The notes beneath the pieces were generated by a model that worked only from the letters and a program-made list of their open reading frames with translations, did no database searches and was not told the DNA's origin. Shown piece by piece: positions 26,869-35,111 of a stretch of 64,000 nt of DNA. This stretch comes from Olsenella timonensis (GTDB taxonomy: Bacteria; Actinomycetota; Coriobacteriia; Coriobacteriales; Atopobiaceae), in assembly GCF_900119915.1 (NCBI RefSeq), contig NZ_LT635455.1, positions 1-64,000 on the forward strand, in the 5' to 3' direction. The stretch's first letter is position 1. The number at the start of each line of letters is the position of its first letter. Made by a program: the position numbers and the translations under genes.

Positions 26869-28251
26869 ATGGACCTCGCACAAGCAACTGCTTGGATTCA
26901 GGAATTCCTGAACAGCGTGGGCGCTGCCGTCTTCGTGCCCATCATCATGATCGTCATGGGCCTCATCGTCCGCATGAAGCTCAAGGACGCGATCAGCTCC
27001 GGCATCCTGCTCGGCGTCGCCTTCTCCGGCATGTCGATGCTCATCAACTACATGTCCGGCCTCGTGCAGCCGGTTGGTGAGGCCATGCTCACCCGTCTGG
27101 GCATCGACCTGCCGATCATGGACGGCGGCTGGACGACCATGGCGGCCATCGCCTGGTCGTGGCCCTTCGCCATCCTGGTCTTCCCGCTGCTGATCGGCAT
27201 CAACGTCATCATGCTGATCGCCAACAAGACCGAGACCTTCAACGCCGACCTCTGGAACGTGTGGGGCAAGATCTTCACGGCCATCGGCGTCGTGGGCATC
27301 ACCGGCTCCGTGCCGCTGGCGTTCGTGATCGCCGCCATCCAGATCGTCTTCGAGCTCAAGACCGCCGACCTCTTCAAGGACGAGATCAACGAGCTCACCG
27401 GCATCCCGGGCGTCACCTGCACCCACAAGATGATCTTCCTGTCCGCGATCTTCTATCCCATCGACAAGGTGCTCCGCAAGGTCCCCGCGCTGAACACCAA
27501 GGCAGACGCGGCGGCCCTCAAGGAGAAGGTCGGCATCTTTGCCGAGAACCACGTCCTGGGCTTCATCATCGGCGTGCTGTTCGGCCTGCTCGGCGGCTAC
27601 GACGTGCCCGCCATGCTGACCCTCGGCGTCCAGGCCGCCATGTGCCTCACGCTCTTCCCGGTCATCTCCAAGTACTTCATGGAGGCCCTGTCCCCGATCT
27701 CCGAGGCCGTCTCCGACTTCATGCACAAGAAGTTTGCTGACCGCGAGCTGGTCGTCGGCCTCGACTGGCCGTTCATGGGCGGCTCGAACGAGATCTGGCT
27801 CACCGTCATCTACGCCATCCCCATCACGGTTCTCTTCTCGTTCATCCTCCCCGGCAACGGCATCCTGCCCTTCGCCGGCATCGTGAACATCGCCGTGGCC
27901 GTGCCCGCCTACCTCGTGACTCGCGGCAACCTGCCTCGCATGCTCATCCTCGCCACGATCGGCGTGCCCATCTTCCTCTACGTCGGCACCGTCTTCGCCC
28001 CGTTCGTCTCCGACCTGGCGCACAGCACCGGTGCGGTGGAGCTCGCCGAGGGTGCCCTCATCTCCTGCTCCTCCATCGACGGCCCGGTCCAGACCTACGC
28101 CTTTGCGACGTTCCTGGACTTCCTGAACGGCAACTTCCTGCCGCTCGGCGTCCTGGCGATCTGGCTCGCCGGCTACTTCTACACCTATCACGACCTCAAG
28201 AAGGAGTCCGCCGCCCGCAAGGCCGCCGCTGCCGCCGAGCTTGAGGAGTAG
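26869..28251 (+). CDS. PTS EIIC component, galactitol type (GatC family)
   Basis: The 460-residue membrane permease has about ten hydrophobic segments. Motifs such as WTTMAAIAWSWPFAI, the FNADLWNVWG segment and WPFMGGSNEIWLTVIY are typical of the Gat-family EIIC. It carries the substrate across the membrane for phosphorylation by EIIB. The exact substrate cannot be read from the sequence; family members handle galactitol, other polyols and some pentoses. It is followed after 53 bp by a class II aldolase. Confidence 0.93.
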   Translation: MDLAQATAWIQEFLNSVGAAVFVPIIMIVMGLIVRMKLKDAISSGILLGVAFSGMSMLINYMSGLVQPVGEAMLTRLGIDLPIMDGGWTTMAAIAWSWPFAILVFPLLIGINVIMLIANKTETFNADLWNVWGKIFTAIGVVGITGSVPLAFVIAAIQIVFELKTADLFKDEINELTGIPGVTCTHKMIFLSAIFYPIDKVLRKVPALNTKADAAALKEKVGIFAENHVLGFIIGVLFGLLGGYDVPAMLTLGVQAAMCLTLFPVISKYFMEALSPISEAVSDFMHKKFADRELVVGLDWPFMGGSNEIWLTVIYAIPITVLFSFILPGNGILPFAGIVNIAVAVPAYLVTRGNLPRMLILATIGVPIFLYVGTVFAPFVSDLAHSTGAVELAEGALISCSSIDGPVQTYAFATFLDFLNGNFLPLGVLAIWLAGYFYTYHDLKKESAARKAAAAAELEE

Positions 28252-28304
28252 CGCGCACACGCCGTTTCCCGACCACCGTCGTTCGCAGATTGGAGCGCCA
28301 CCAA

Positions 28305-28973
28305 ATGCTTGAGGATCTTAAGCTCAAGGTCATGAACATCGCCAAGCAGGCCCAGCGCGAGGGGATGTGCAAGCACAAGTCCGGCAACTTCTCCGCGCGT
28401 GACGAGGAGACCGGCTACGTGGTCATCACCCCGACGAGCGTGGACCGCGAGGACCTCGTCGTCCCCGACATGATCGTCATGGACCTCGACGCCAACGTCA
28501 TCGAGAACCAGACGGGGCTTCGCCCGACGAGCGAGTCGCTCATGCACCTCAAGATCTACCAGACCCGCCCGGACGTGAAGGCCGTCGCGCACACGCACTC
28601 CATGTACGCCACCGTCTTCGCGGTGCTCAACAAGCCCATCCCGGCAGTGGTCTACGAGGTCGCCAACCTCAACTGCTCGAAGGCCCGCATCCCGGTCGCG
28701 CCGTACGGCCGTCCCGGAACGCCCGCCCTCGCCGAGTCCGTCGTCGAGCCGGTCCAGGAGGCCGACGTCCTGCTGCTGCAGGGCCACGGCGCCGTTGCCG
28801 TCGACGAGACCAGCATCGAGGAGGCCTACCTCAAGGTCTGCTACATCGAGGAGCTTGCCGAGCTGTACCACCACGCCCTGACGGCTGCCGGCGGCGAGGA
28901 GCCCTACTCCTTCCCGCCCGAGGAGCTCCAGAAGTGGGAGTACCCCAAGGAGATCAAGTTCCCCGCCAAGTAG
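28305..28973 (+). CDS. Class II (FucA-type) sugar-phosphate aldolase
   Basis: The 222-residue protein is a zinc-dependent aldolase/epimerase of the FucA/AraD/RhaD family. The zinc ligands are visible as AVAHTHS (His96, His98) and QGHGAV (His161); Glu77 in TSESLMHLKIY corresponds to the catalytic Glu of FucA. SGNFSAR and TPTSVDRE are phosphate-binding motifs. Such enzymes cleave a ketose-1-phosphate to dihydroxyacetone phosphate and an aldehyde. ATG 28305 follows TGGAGC. Position between the PTS and the kinase modules suggests it acts on the imported phosphorylated substrate. Confidence 0.92.
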   Translation: MLEDLKLKVMNIAKQAQREGMCKHKSGNFSARDEETGYVVITPTSVDREDLVVPDMIVMDLDANVIENQTGLRPTSESLMHLKIYQTRPDVKAVAHTHSMYATVFAVLNKPIPAVVYEVANLNCSKARIPVAPYGRPGTPALAESVVEPVQEADVLLLQGHGAVAVDETSIEEAYLKVCYIEELAELYHHALTAAGGEEPYSFPPEELQKWEYPKEIKFPAK

Positions 28974-28988
28974 TCGCGGTTGTCACGG

Positions 28989-29020
28989 ACGGGTCGTATG
29001 GCGGAGGTCATGCGGCCCGT
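28989..29020 (+). other. Stem-loop inside the sugar operon
   Basis: ACGGGTCGTATG (28989-29000) pairs with CATGCGGCCCGT (29009-29020), with G-T wobbles, around an 8-nt loop; CCCCTTT follows. It could be a partial terminator or processing site separating PTS/aldolase from the downstream genes. Confidence 0.45.
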
Positions 29021-29083
29021 CCCCTTTGGCAAGGTTTCGGGCTCTGCGGTCCTTCTCGTCCACCGAGCCCCCGAAGGGAAGAA

Positions 29084-29647
29084 ATGTCCAAGAAGAAGGA
29101 AAAGGGCAAGGGCAGGGGCAAGGGCTTTCAGCTCAAGAAGGTCCATGAGCTCAAGAAGGTCCCGCCCATAAAGACGTCCTCATACGTGGTCACGGTCGTG
29201 GAGCTCGTGCTTGTGTGCGCGATCTGGCTCTACGCGGCGTTCAACCTGTTCGAGAAGAGCGACCTGCTCTCCATGGCGCTCCTGTGCGCGGTGTACTTCT
29301 TCTGCGCGCTGATGATGTACATAACGCGCGCGGTTCTCGAGAGCATGCGCCGCTACAACCGGCACGACTCGGAGGCGGTCTTCTACTACAGCCAGATGCT
29401 GCACAGCGATCAGAAGTGGTCGCTGTGGATCGGCCTCTCCTTCTTCGCGGTGTTCACCGTCGTGGGTTGGCTCTTCCCCTCGCCCAACCTCGACATGTCT
29501 TGCGTCAACATCGCCTCGAGCTTCTACCTGGGCTTCATTTGGACCAGCGTGTACAAGGAGGAAGAGGGCAGAATCCCGTTCCAGTACATGGAGACGGTCT
29601 TTCTCTTCCTTACCTTCATTACCAACTACATCGTCTACTTCCTGTAG
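29084..29647 (+). CDS. Small four-helix membrane protein of unknown function
   Basis: The 187-residue protein has a strongly basic, Lys/Gly-rich N-terminus (KKKEKGKGRGKG) and four hydrophobic segments at about residues 28-48, 58-80, 112-132 and 160-187, with the last ending at the C-terminus. I recognise no family or catalytic motif. A GAAGGGAAG ribosome binding site precedes the ATG. It lies between the aldolase and the first DhaK gene (15 bp away) in the same orientation, so it is probably expressed with this operon. A facilitator or accessory membrane role is only a guess. Confidence 0.82.
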   Translation: MSKKKEKGKGRGKGFQLKKVHELKKVPPIKTSSYVVTVVELVLVCAIWLYAAFNLFEKSDLLSMALLCAVYFFCALMMYITRAVLESMRRYNRHDSEAVFYYSQMLHSDQKWSLWIGLSFFAVFTVVGWLFPSPNLDMSCVNIASSFYLGFIWTSVYKEEEGRIPFQYMETVFLFLTFITNYIVYFL

Positions 29648-29662
29648 AGAGGGAGAACGTCC

Positions 29663-30655
29663 ATGAAGAAGATCATCAACGCGCCCGAGAACTACGTCGA
29701 CGAGATGCTCCAGGGCATCTACGCGTCCTTCCCCGACAGGGTGAAGTGCGCCGCAGACGACCTGCGCTGCTACTGCATCGCCAACAAGAAGCCGGGCAAG
29801 GTCGCCATCATCACCGGCGGCGGCTCGGGCCACGTGCCCCTGTTCCTTGGCTACGTGGGCGAGGGCCTGATCGACGGCTGCGGCGTGGGTGGCGTGTTCC
29901 AGTCCCCGTCCGCCGAGCAGATCTACAACATCGCCAAGGAGGTCGAGGCGGGCGCCGGCGTGCTGTTCCTCTACGGCAACTACACCGGTGACATCATGAA
30001 CTTCGACATGGCGACCGAGCTGCTGGAGATGGACGACATCGAGGCCGTCTCCCTCGTCGGAGCGGACGACGTGCTCTCCAACGCCAACGTGGAGGCTCGC
30101 CGCGGCGTCGCGGGCATCTTCTTCATGTACAAGGCCGCCGGCGCCAAGGCGGACCAGATGGGCACGCTCGAGGAGGTCGCCGCCGCTGCCAAGAAGGCCG
30201 GCGACAACGTCCGCACCGTCGGCTTCGCGCTGACCCCCTGCATCGTCCCCGAGGTCGGCCACGCCAACTTCGAGCTCGCCGACGACGAGATGGCCTTCGG
30301 CATGGGCATCCACGGTGAGCCCGGCGTCTGGAACGGCCCGATCAAGACCGCCGACGAGCTCGCCGAGGAGTCCGTGGGTGAGATCCTCAAGGACATGCCG
30401 CTCGCCGAGGGCGACGAGGTTGCCCTGCTGATCAACGGCCTGGGCGCCACCTCCCTCGAGGAGCTCTACATTCTGAACAACGCCGTTCGCAAGCAGCTCG
30501 AGGCCAAGGGCGTCAGGGTCTACCGCTCCTGGACGGGCGAGTACGCCACCTCCATGGAGATGATGGGAGCCTCCATCTCCATCTGCAAGGTCGACGACGA
30601 GCTGAAGGGCTACTTCGACTACCCCGTCGACACCCCGTTCATCTGCCAGCGCTAG
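29663..30655 (+). CDS. dhaK: Dihydroxyacetone kinase subunit DhaK (stand-alone)
   Basis: The 330-residue protein is a DhaK domain. It has the substrate-binding GGGSGHVPLF (His57) and the FGMGIHGEPG motif whose His (about 217) forms a hemiaminal with the ketose substrate. Partner DhaL follows after 33 bp. DhaK/DhaL pairs phosphorylate dihydroxyacetone or similar short ketoses such as erythrulose, with either ATP or a phospho-DhaM as donor. No DhaM-like EIIA is seen in this operon, so the phosphate donor is unresolved. A second complete kinase is encoded 0.7 kb downstream. Confidence 0.93.
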   Translation: MKKIINAPENYVDEMLQGIYASFPDRVKCAADDLRCYCIANKKPGKVAIITGGGSGHVPLFLGYVGEGLIDGCGVGGVFQSPSAEQIYNIAKEVEAGAGVLFLYGNYTGDIMNFDMATELLEMDDIEAVSLVGADDVLSNANVEARRGVAGIFFMYKAAGAKADQMGTLEEVAAAAKKAGDNVRTVGFALTPCIVPEVGHANFELADDEMAFGMGIHGEPGVWNGPIKTADELAEESVGEILKDMPLAEGDEVALLINGLGATSLEELYILNNAVRKQLEAKGVRVYRSWTGEYATSMEMMGASISICKVDDELKGYFDYPVDTPFICQR

Positions 30656-30688
30656 CGCGGCGTGGACCTCACGTCTGGAGGAGAGAAC

Positions 30689-31333
30689 ATGGACAAGCTG
30701 ACCGTTGCCGAGATTCCGGAGATGTTCGAGAAGGTCGCCGAGATCTTCGCCGAGAAGAAGGACGAGCTGTGCGCCATGGACGCCGCGATGGGCGACGGCG
30801 ACCTCGGCCTCACGATGAGCAAGGGCTACGGTGCCCTGCCGGGCTTCCTGCGCGAGACCGCAGCGGAGGGCGAGATCGGCAAGCAGATGATGAAGGCCGG
30901 CATGAAGATGCAGAACGAGGTCCCCTCGACGATGGGCACCCTCATGAGCTCCGGCATCATGCAGGCCGGCAAGGCGTTCAAGGGCAAGACCGAGCTCGCC
31001 GCCGCCGACCTCGCCACCTACGTCACCGCCTTCGCTGAGGGCATCAAGAAGCGCGGCAAGTGCGAGCTCGGGGACCGCACCATCCTCGACTCCGTTGACG
31101 CCGGCGCCAAGAAGGCCGCCGCGCTCGTCGAGAGCAACCCCGATGCCACCTTCGCCGAGGTCATTACCGCTGCGGTCGACGGCGCGGGGGAGGGCGTCGA
31201 GGCCACCAAGGACATGGTGCCCAAGTTCGGCAAGGCCGCCGTGCACGCGGCCAAGGCCAAGGGCGTCGCGGACCAGGGCGCGCTCGCTGGCTACTACATG
31301 CTGCTCGGCCTGAAAAACTACTTCGTCGCCTAA
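30689..31333 (+). CDS. dhaL: Dihydroxyacetone kinase subunit DhaL (stand-alone)
   Basis: The 214-residue protein is a DhaL nucleotide-binding domain. The metal-binding Asp cluster is present as MDAAMGDGDLGLTM and GDRTILDSVDAG closes the active site. The His that normally follows the Asp cluster (GDGDHG) is Leu here. The ATG at 30689 follows GGAGGAGAG; the GTG at 30662 is less likely. It pairs with the preceding DhaK, and DhaK-DhaL-DhaKL are spaced by 33 and 9 bp. Confidence 0.92.
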   Translation: MDKLTVAEIPEMFEKVAEIFAEKKDELCAMDAAMGDGDLGLTMSKGYGALPGFLRETAAEGEIGKQMMKAGMKMQNEVPSTMGTLMSSGIMQAGKAFKGKTELAAADLATYVTAFAEGIKKRGKCELGDRTILDSVDAGAKKAAALVESNPDATFAEVITAAVDGAGEGVEATKDMVPKFGKAAVHAAKAKGVADQGALAGYYMLLGLKNYFVA

Positions 31334-31342
31334 GGAGGCCCG

Positions 31343-33043
31343 ATGCTCTACAACGACCCCAAGACGTTCCGCGAGGACATGCTCAAGGGCTACGTGGCGG
31401 CCTACCCCGACTACGTGGTGGAGGTTCCCGGGGGCGTCGCGCGCGCGACCAAGATGGCGGAGGGCAAGATCGCCGTCATCAACGGCGGCGGATCCGGCCA
31501 CTATCCCGCGTTCTGCGGCATCGTCGGTGACGGCTTCATGGACGCCACCGTGGTGGGCAACGTCTTCACCTCTCCGTCCACCGAGGACGTGCTCGGCGTG
31601 GCCCGCTCCGTCGACCAGGGCACGGGCATCTTCATCGTGGGCGGCAACTACGCCGGCGACAAGATGAACTTCAACATGGCGCGCGACCGCCTCGTCGAAG
31701 CCGGCGTCGACTGCCGTACGTTCTACATCACCGACGACGTTGCCTCCGCCGCCCCGGAGGAGGTCGAGAAGCGCCGTGGCAACGTCGGCACCTTCATGGT
31801 CTTCAAGGCCGCCGGCGCCGCCGCCGCCGCGGGCGTCTCCTTCGACGAGCTCGTCCGCATCACCGAGAAGGCCAACGACCGAACCCGCACGATGTCGATG
31901 GGCTTCCGCGGGTGCACCCTGCCCGGAGGCGACGAGCCGCTCTTCCACGTCCCGCAGGGCAAGATGGAGGTCGGGCAGGGCATCCACGGCGAGCCGGGCG
32001 TGGGGGAGGCCGACCTCGCCAGCGCCGACGAGGTGGCCGAGCTGCTCGTCGAGCGCGTGCTCGCCGAGGCGCCCGCCGACGACTCCAAGCGCGTCGCCGT
32101 CATTCTCGACGGCCTGGGCTCCACCAAGTACGAGGAGCTCTTCGTCGTGTGGGGAACCGTCCGCAGGCTCCTGGAGGACAGGGGCTATACGCTCGTGGAG
32201 CCGCTCGTGGGCGAGTACGTGACGTCGCTCGACATGGAGGGCATCGCGCTCGCCGTCGAGTATCTCGACGAGGAGCTGGAGGCGTACTGGAGTGCGCCGT
32301 GCGACACCGCGTCGTTCCGAAAGGGCGCCAGTTCCATGGCAGCGGGGGAGCGCAAGGTCTACGCCGAGCTCTCCGAGCAGGTGGATGCCTTCGAGCGGGG
32401 GTCGGAGGCATCCGAGAGGGCGGCGGACTACATCGTCGACGCGTTCGCGCGCATGCAGTCCGCGATCGCCGACGCCGAGGAGGACCTTGCCAAGATCGAT
32501 GGCGTCGCGGGTGACGGCGACCACGGCCGCGGCATGGTGAAGGGCTCCACGTTCGCCGCCGAGGCGGCGCGGGACGCTCGCGAGCGCGGCGCGGCTGCGG
32601 GCTCCGTCCTCAGGGAGGCGGGCCGCGCCTGGGCCGCAAAAGCCGGCGGAACCTCGGGCGTGCTCTGGGGGTCCGCGCTCGAGGCCGCCGGAGCGATCGT
32701 GGGCGACCAGGCGGAGAGCTACGACGCCGCCGTCGCCGCCAAGGCCGTGAGGGCAGCCTACGAAAAGATGCTCTCGCTCGGCGGCGCGCACCGCGGCGAC
32801 AAGACCATGCTCGACGCGCTGATCCCGTTCGGCGAGGCGCTCGAGGCCGCCGCCGGCGAGGGCAAGTCCCTGGAGGAGGCCTGGGCCGCCGCGGCCGAGG
32901 TCGCCCAGAAGGCCGCGGAGGACACCGCCACGATGGTGCCCAAGGTCGGCCGCGCCCGCCCCGCCGCCGAGCGCAGCCTCGGCACCCCCGACGCCGGCGC
33001 CGTCTCGATGGCCCTCTGCATAAGGACGGTGCTACCGGGCTAG
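31343..33043 (+). CDS. Dihydroxyacetone/erythrulose-type kinase, DhaK-DhaL fusion
   Basis: The 566-residue protein contains a DhaK domain (residues 1 to about 330; GGGSGHYPAF with His53 and GQGIHGEPG with His215) joined to a DhaL domain (about 355-566; DGVAGDGDHGRGM and GDKTMLDALIPFG). This ATP-dependent architecture is found in single-chain dihydroxyacetone kinases and in tetrulose kinases such as LerK. Both sets of active-site residues look intact, including the DhaL His missing from the stand-alone DhaL. A GGAGG ribosome binding site lies 9 bp after dhaL. A strong bidirectional hairpin closes the operon. Confidence 0.93.
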   Translation: MLYNDPKTFREDMLKGYVAAYPDYVVEVPGGVARATKMAEGKIAVINGGGSGHYPAFCGIVGDGFMDATVVGNVFTSPSTEDVLGVARSVDQGTGIFIVGGNYAGDKMNFNMARDRLVEAGVDCRTFYITDDVASAAPEEVEKRRGNVGTFMVFKAAGAAAAAGVSFDELVRITEKANDRTRTMSMGFRGCTLPGGDEPLFHVPQGKMEVGQGIHGEPGVGEADLASADEVAELLVERVLAEAPADDSKRVAVILDGLGSTKYEELFVVWGTVRRLLEDRGYTLVEPLVGEYVTSLDMEGIALAVEYLDEELEAYWSAPCDTASFRKGASSMAAGERKVYAELSEQVDAFERGSEASERAADYIVDAFARMQSAIADAEEDLAKIDGVAGDGDHGRGMVKGSTFAAEAARDARERGAAAGSVLREAGRAWAAKAGGTSGVLWGSALEAAGAIVGDQAESYDAAVAAKAVRAAYEKMLSLGGAHRGDKTMLDALIPFGEALEAAAGEGKSLEEAWAAAAEVAQKAAEDTATMVPKVGRARPAAERSLGTPDAGAVSMALCIRTVLPG

Positions 33044-33054
33044 CTCCCTCTCTT

Positions 33055-33085
33055 GCGGGGAGGGCGCTCGGGACGCCCTCCCCGC
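33055..33085. terminator. Bidirectional terminator between converging operons
   Basis: GCGGGGAGGGCG (33055-33066) pairs perfectly with CGCCCTCCCCGC (33074-33085) around a 7-nt loop. It lies between the stop codons of the plus-strand kinase and the minus-strand YitT gene. Confidence 0.75.
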
Positions 33086-33088
33086 CCC

Positions 33089-34105
33089 TTACACCCAGCG
33101 GAAGCCGTGCCCCGTGATCTGCGAGGTGTTCACGTAGGTCACGAACGCGTCTGGGTCTATCTCGCGCAGGTACCTCTCGAGCCTGGTCGCCTCGGGGCGC
33201 GTGAGCACGGTCATGACGACCGAGCGCTCCCTGCCCGAGTACGCGCCGTAGGCGAGCCACACCGTGGCGGTGCGCGCGAGCCGGCGAACCACGAACTCCT
33301 GGACGCGTGCGGGCCGGCGGCAGATGACGGTGCAGACCTTGTGCTGCTTGAGGTCGTTGAGCACGCCGTTCACGATCACCGTCTCCAGCAGCAGGCCGAC
33401 CACGCAGTAGACGCCCGTCCGAACGCCGTAGAGCGCGATGCCCGAGCACGCCGTCACGGCATTGACGACGGTGATCGCGTGGCCGGTGGGCAGGCTCGTG
33501 TGCCGGGAGAGCGCCATGACGAGTATGTCGGTTCCGCCCGTCGACGCCCCGGAGTTGTAGGCGATGCCGGTGCCCACCGCGACGAGGGCCAGCGAGCACA
33601 CGAGGTCGATCCACAGGTCTCCCGTCAGGGACTCGCTGACGGGGACCAGCGCCTGGAGCGCGCTCACGTACGCCGACAGCAGGACCGAAGCCACGACGCT
33701 CCAGATCACGGCGCGACGCTCGACGAAGACCAGCCCGACTGCCACAAGAGCCACGTTCACGAGCCAGAGCGCGGCGTCGCTCGGCAGGGCGGGTACGAGC
33801 GTGGAGATGACGATGGCCATGCCCGATGCGCCTCCGGTGGCAAGGTTGTTGGGGGCCTGGAACAGCACGTAGGCGAGCGCGCACAGGATGGCCCCGACGT
33901 TGACCGCAACGGCGGTGCGCGCCGTGCTCGGGTGGTCACGGCGGAGAAGGACGTGGTCGCTCTCGCGCTCCTCCTCGGGCGTGAGCAGGCGCTCGGCCTT
34001 GATGACGGGCGCCCCCTCGTAGGCGGGCGCGGCCTCGCGCGGCTCGACTCCGGCATGGGTGAGCTCCTCCTCGGCGGCGAGCCGGGCGGAATCGTTGTGA
34101 CGCAT
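33089..34105 (-). CDS. YitT family membrane protein
   Basis: The 338-residue protein has an approximately 60-residue charged cytoplasmic N-terminus, five or six membrane helices with the family motifs FQAPNNLATGGASGMAIV and NSGASTGGTDILVMAL, and a C-terminal soluble DUF2179 domain (SVVMTVLTRPEATRLERYLREIDPDAFV). YitT proteins are widespread and their transport role is not settled. It follows the GntR regulator gene by 21 bp on the same strand, so the two probably form an operon, an unusual partner for a sugar regulator. A GGAGGG ribosome binding site precedes the start. Confidence 0.93.
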   Translation of the reverse strand: MRHNDSARLAAEEELTHAGVEPREAAPAYEGAPVIKAERLLTPEEERESDHVLLRRDHPSTARTAVAVNVGAILCALAYVLFQAPNNLATGGASGMAIVISTLVPALPSDAALWLVNVALVAVGLVFVERRAVIWSVVASVLLSAYVSALQALVPVSESLTGDLWIDLVCSLALVAVGTGIAYNSGASTGGTDILVMALSRHTSLPTGHAITVVNAVTACSGIALYGVRTGVYCVVGLLLETVIVNGVLNDLKQHKVCTVICRRPARVQEFVVRRLARTATVWLAYGAYSGRERSVVMTVLTRPEATRLERYLREIDPDAFVTYVNTSQITGHGFRWV

Positions 34106-34126
34106 GCGCCCTCCGATGTGTCGGAC

Positions 34127-34840
34127 CTACATGGTGTGGTGATACGTGTAGACGTTGCCGTTGTAGTAGGTGTTGATGTACTCGTACGGGACCGAGTCGC
34201 CGTCGATCGTGGTGTAGGTCACGTGCGACGAGCAGAGCAGGGCGATGTCGTCGGCCTCGAGCAGGCGCTTCTGCTCCTCGGTGGGCAGCAGCGCGCTCAG
34301 CTCCATGTCCGCGTGCGAGGTGGAGATGCCGAGGGAGTGGACGTACTCGTAGAACGACCCGCTCAGGCACTCGACGCTGATCGCGGGGATCACCGCGGCG
34401 GAGATATAGGTGTCGCTGATGGCCACCGGAGCGCCGTCACCGGTGCGCAGACGGACGAAGTGATGGATGAGGTCGCCGCCCGAGAGGCGGAGCTTCTCGG
34501 CCGCAACCGGCGCGTCGGACGCGGGCACCACCTCGTAGGAGATGAGGCGTGCGCCTGCCCTCATGCCGATCGCGGCCATGTCCTCGGTGAAGCTCGCGCC
34601 GCCGGCGACGCTCTTGTTCACGTGGCGCCGGGTCACGAAGCTGCCTCGGCCGGGAACGCGCTCGATGTAGCTGCCGACGGAGAGGTTGTTGAGGGCCTTG
34701 CTCACGGTCATGCGCGAGAAGCCAAACCGCTCGCAGAGCTCCTCCTCGGTGGGGATTTGGTCCCCTACCTTGAGCGTCCCGTTCTCGATCATCTCGTGAA
34801 CGGTCTTCTCGACCAGCCTGTACTTGGGCTCCCGCGCCAT
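34127..34840 (-). CDS. GntR/HutC-family transcriptional regulator (UTRA domain)
   Basis: The 237-residue protein has an N-terminal winged helix (LKVGDQIPTEEELCERFGFSRMTVSKAL, shown here only in part) and a C-terminal UTRA ligand domain beginning near residue 90. UTRA regulators such as NagR and DasR bind phosphosugars. The ATG at 34840 follows GGGAGGAGG. It is divergent from the SIS/mannose-PTS operon; two TGTxTAxACA palindromes in the shared region are likely operators, so the regulator probably controls that operon and itself. Confidence 0.93.
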   Translation of the reverse strand: MAREPKYRLVEKTVHEMIENGTLKVGDQIPTEEELCERFGFSRMTVSKALNNLSVGSYIERVPGRGSFVTRRHVNKSVAGGASFTEDMAAIGMRAGARLISYEVVPASDAPVAAEKLRLSGGDLIHHFVRLRTGDGAPVAISDTYISAAVIPAISVECLSGSFYEYVHSLGISTSHADMELSALLPTEEQKRLLEADDIALLCSSHVTYTTIDGDSVPYEYINTYYNGNVYTYHHTM

Positions 34841-34887
34841 GACGCCTCCTCCCGTGCCTATGAGCAGGGTACCAAAGTATCCGTAAT

Positions 34888-34897
34888 TGTCTAGACA
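34888..34897. promoter_or_regulatory. Palindromic operator candidate for the GntR regulator (site 1)
   Basis: TGTCTAGACA is a perfect 10-bp palindrome 48 bp upstream of the regulator start. It resembles the core GTCTAGAC of DasR/NagR-type sites. A related palindrome occurs at 35065-35074. Confidence 0.6.
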
Positions 34898-35042
34898 TAA
34901 GGTTGCCAAACGGTCGCAACACTCCGGGCTTCGGTATTGAACGAGAAGCACGACGTCCCCCGGCCACCCGGTCGTCCTTGCCGGATGGGCCAGTAACCGC
35001 AAGGCATCCGGTCACCGACCGAACTATACCGTTCACCCCATA

Positions 35043-35074
35043 TTGTCATTACAAAGAGTCTAAATGTATATACA
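35043..35074 (+). promoter_or_regulatory. Promoter with overlapping operator (site 2) for the SIS/mannose-PTS operon
   Basis: TTGTCA at 35043-35048 and TATATA at 35067-35072 are 18 bp apart. The -10 box lies within the perfect palindrome TGTATATACA (35065-35074), which shares the pattern TGTxTAxACA with site 1. A repressor bound here would block RNA polymerase directly. The SIS gene starts 37 bp downstream. Confidence 0.6.
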
Positions 35075-35111
35075 AATCATCTAGGTACGAGCCACACAAG
35101 AAGGAGCGAAC

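Noticed and set aside
29663-31333. DhaK and DhaL as a broken DhaKL fusion gene
   Set aside because: Each has its own stop, ribosome binding site and complete domain, as in normal two-subunit kinases.
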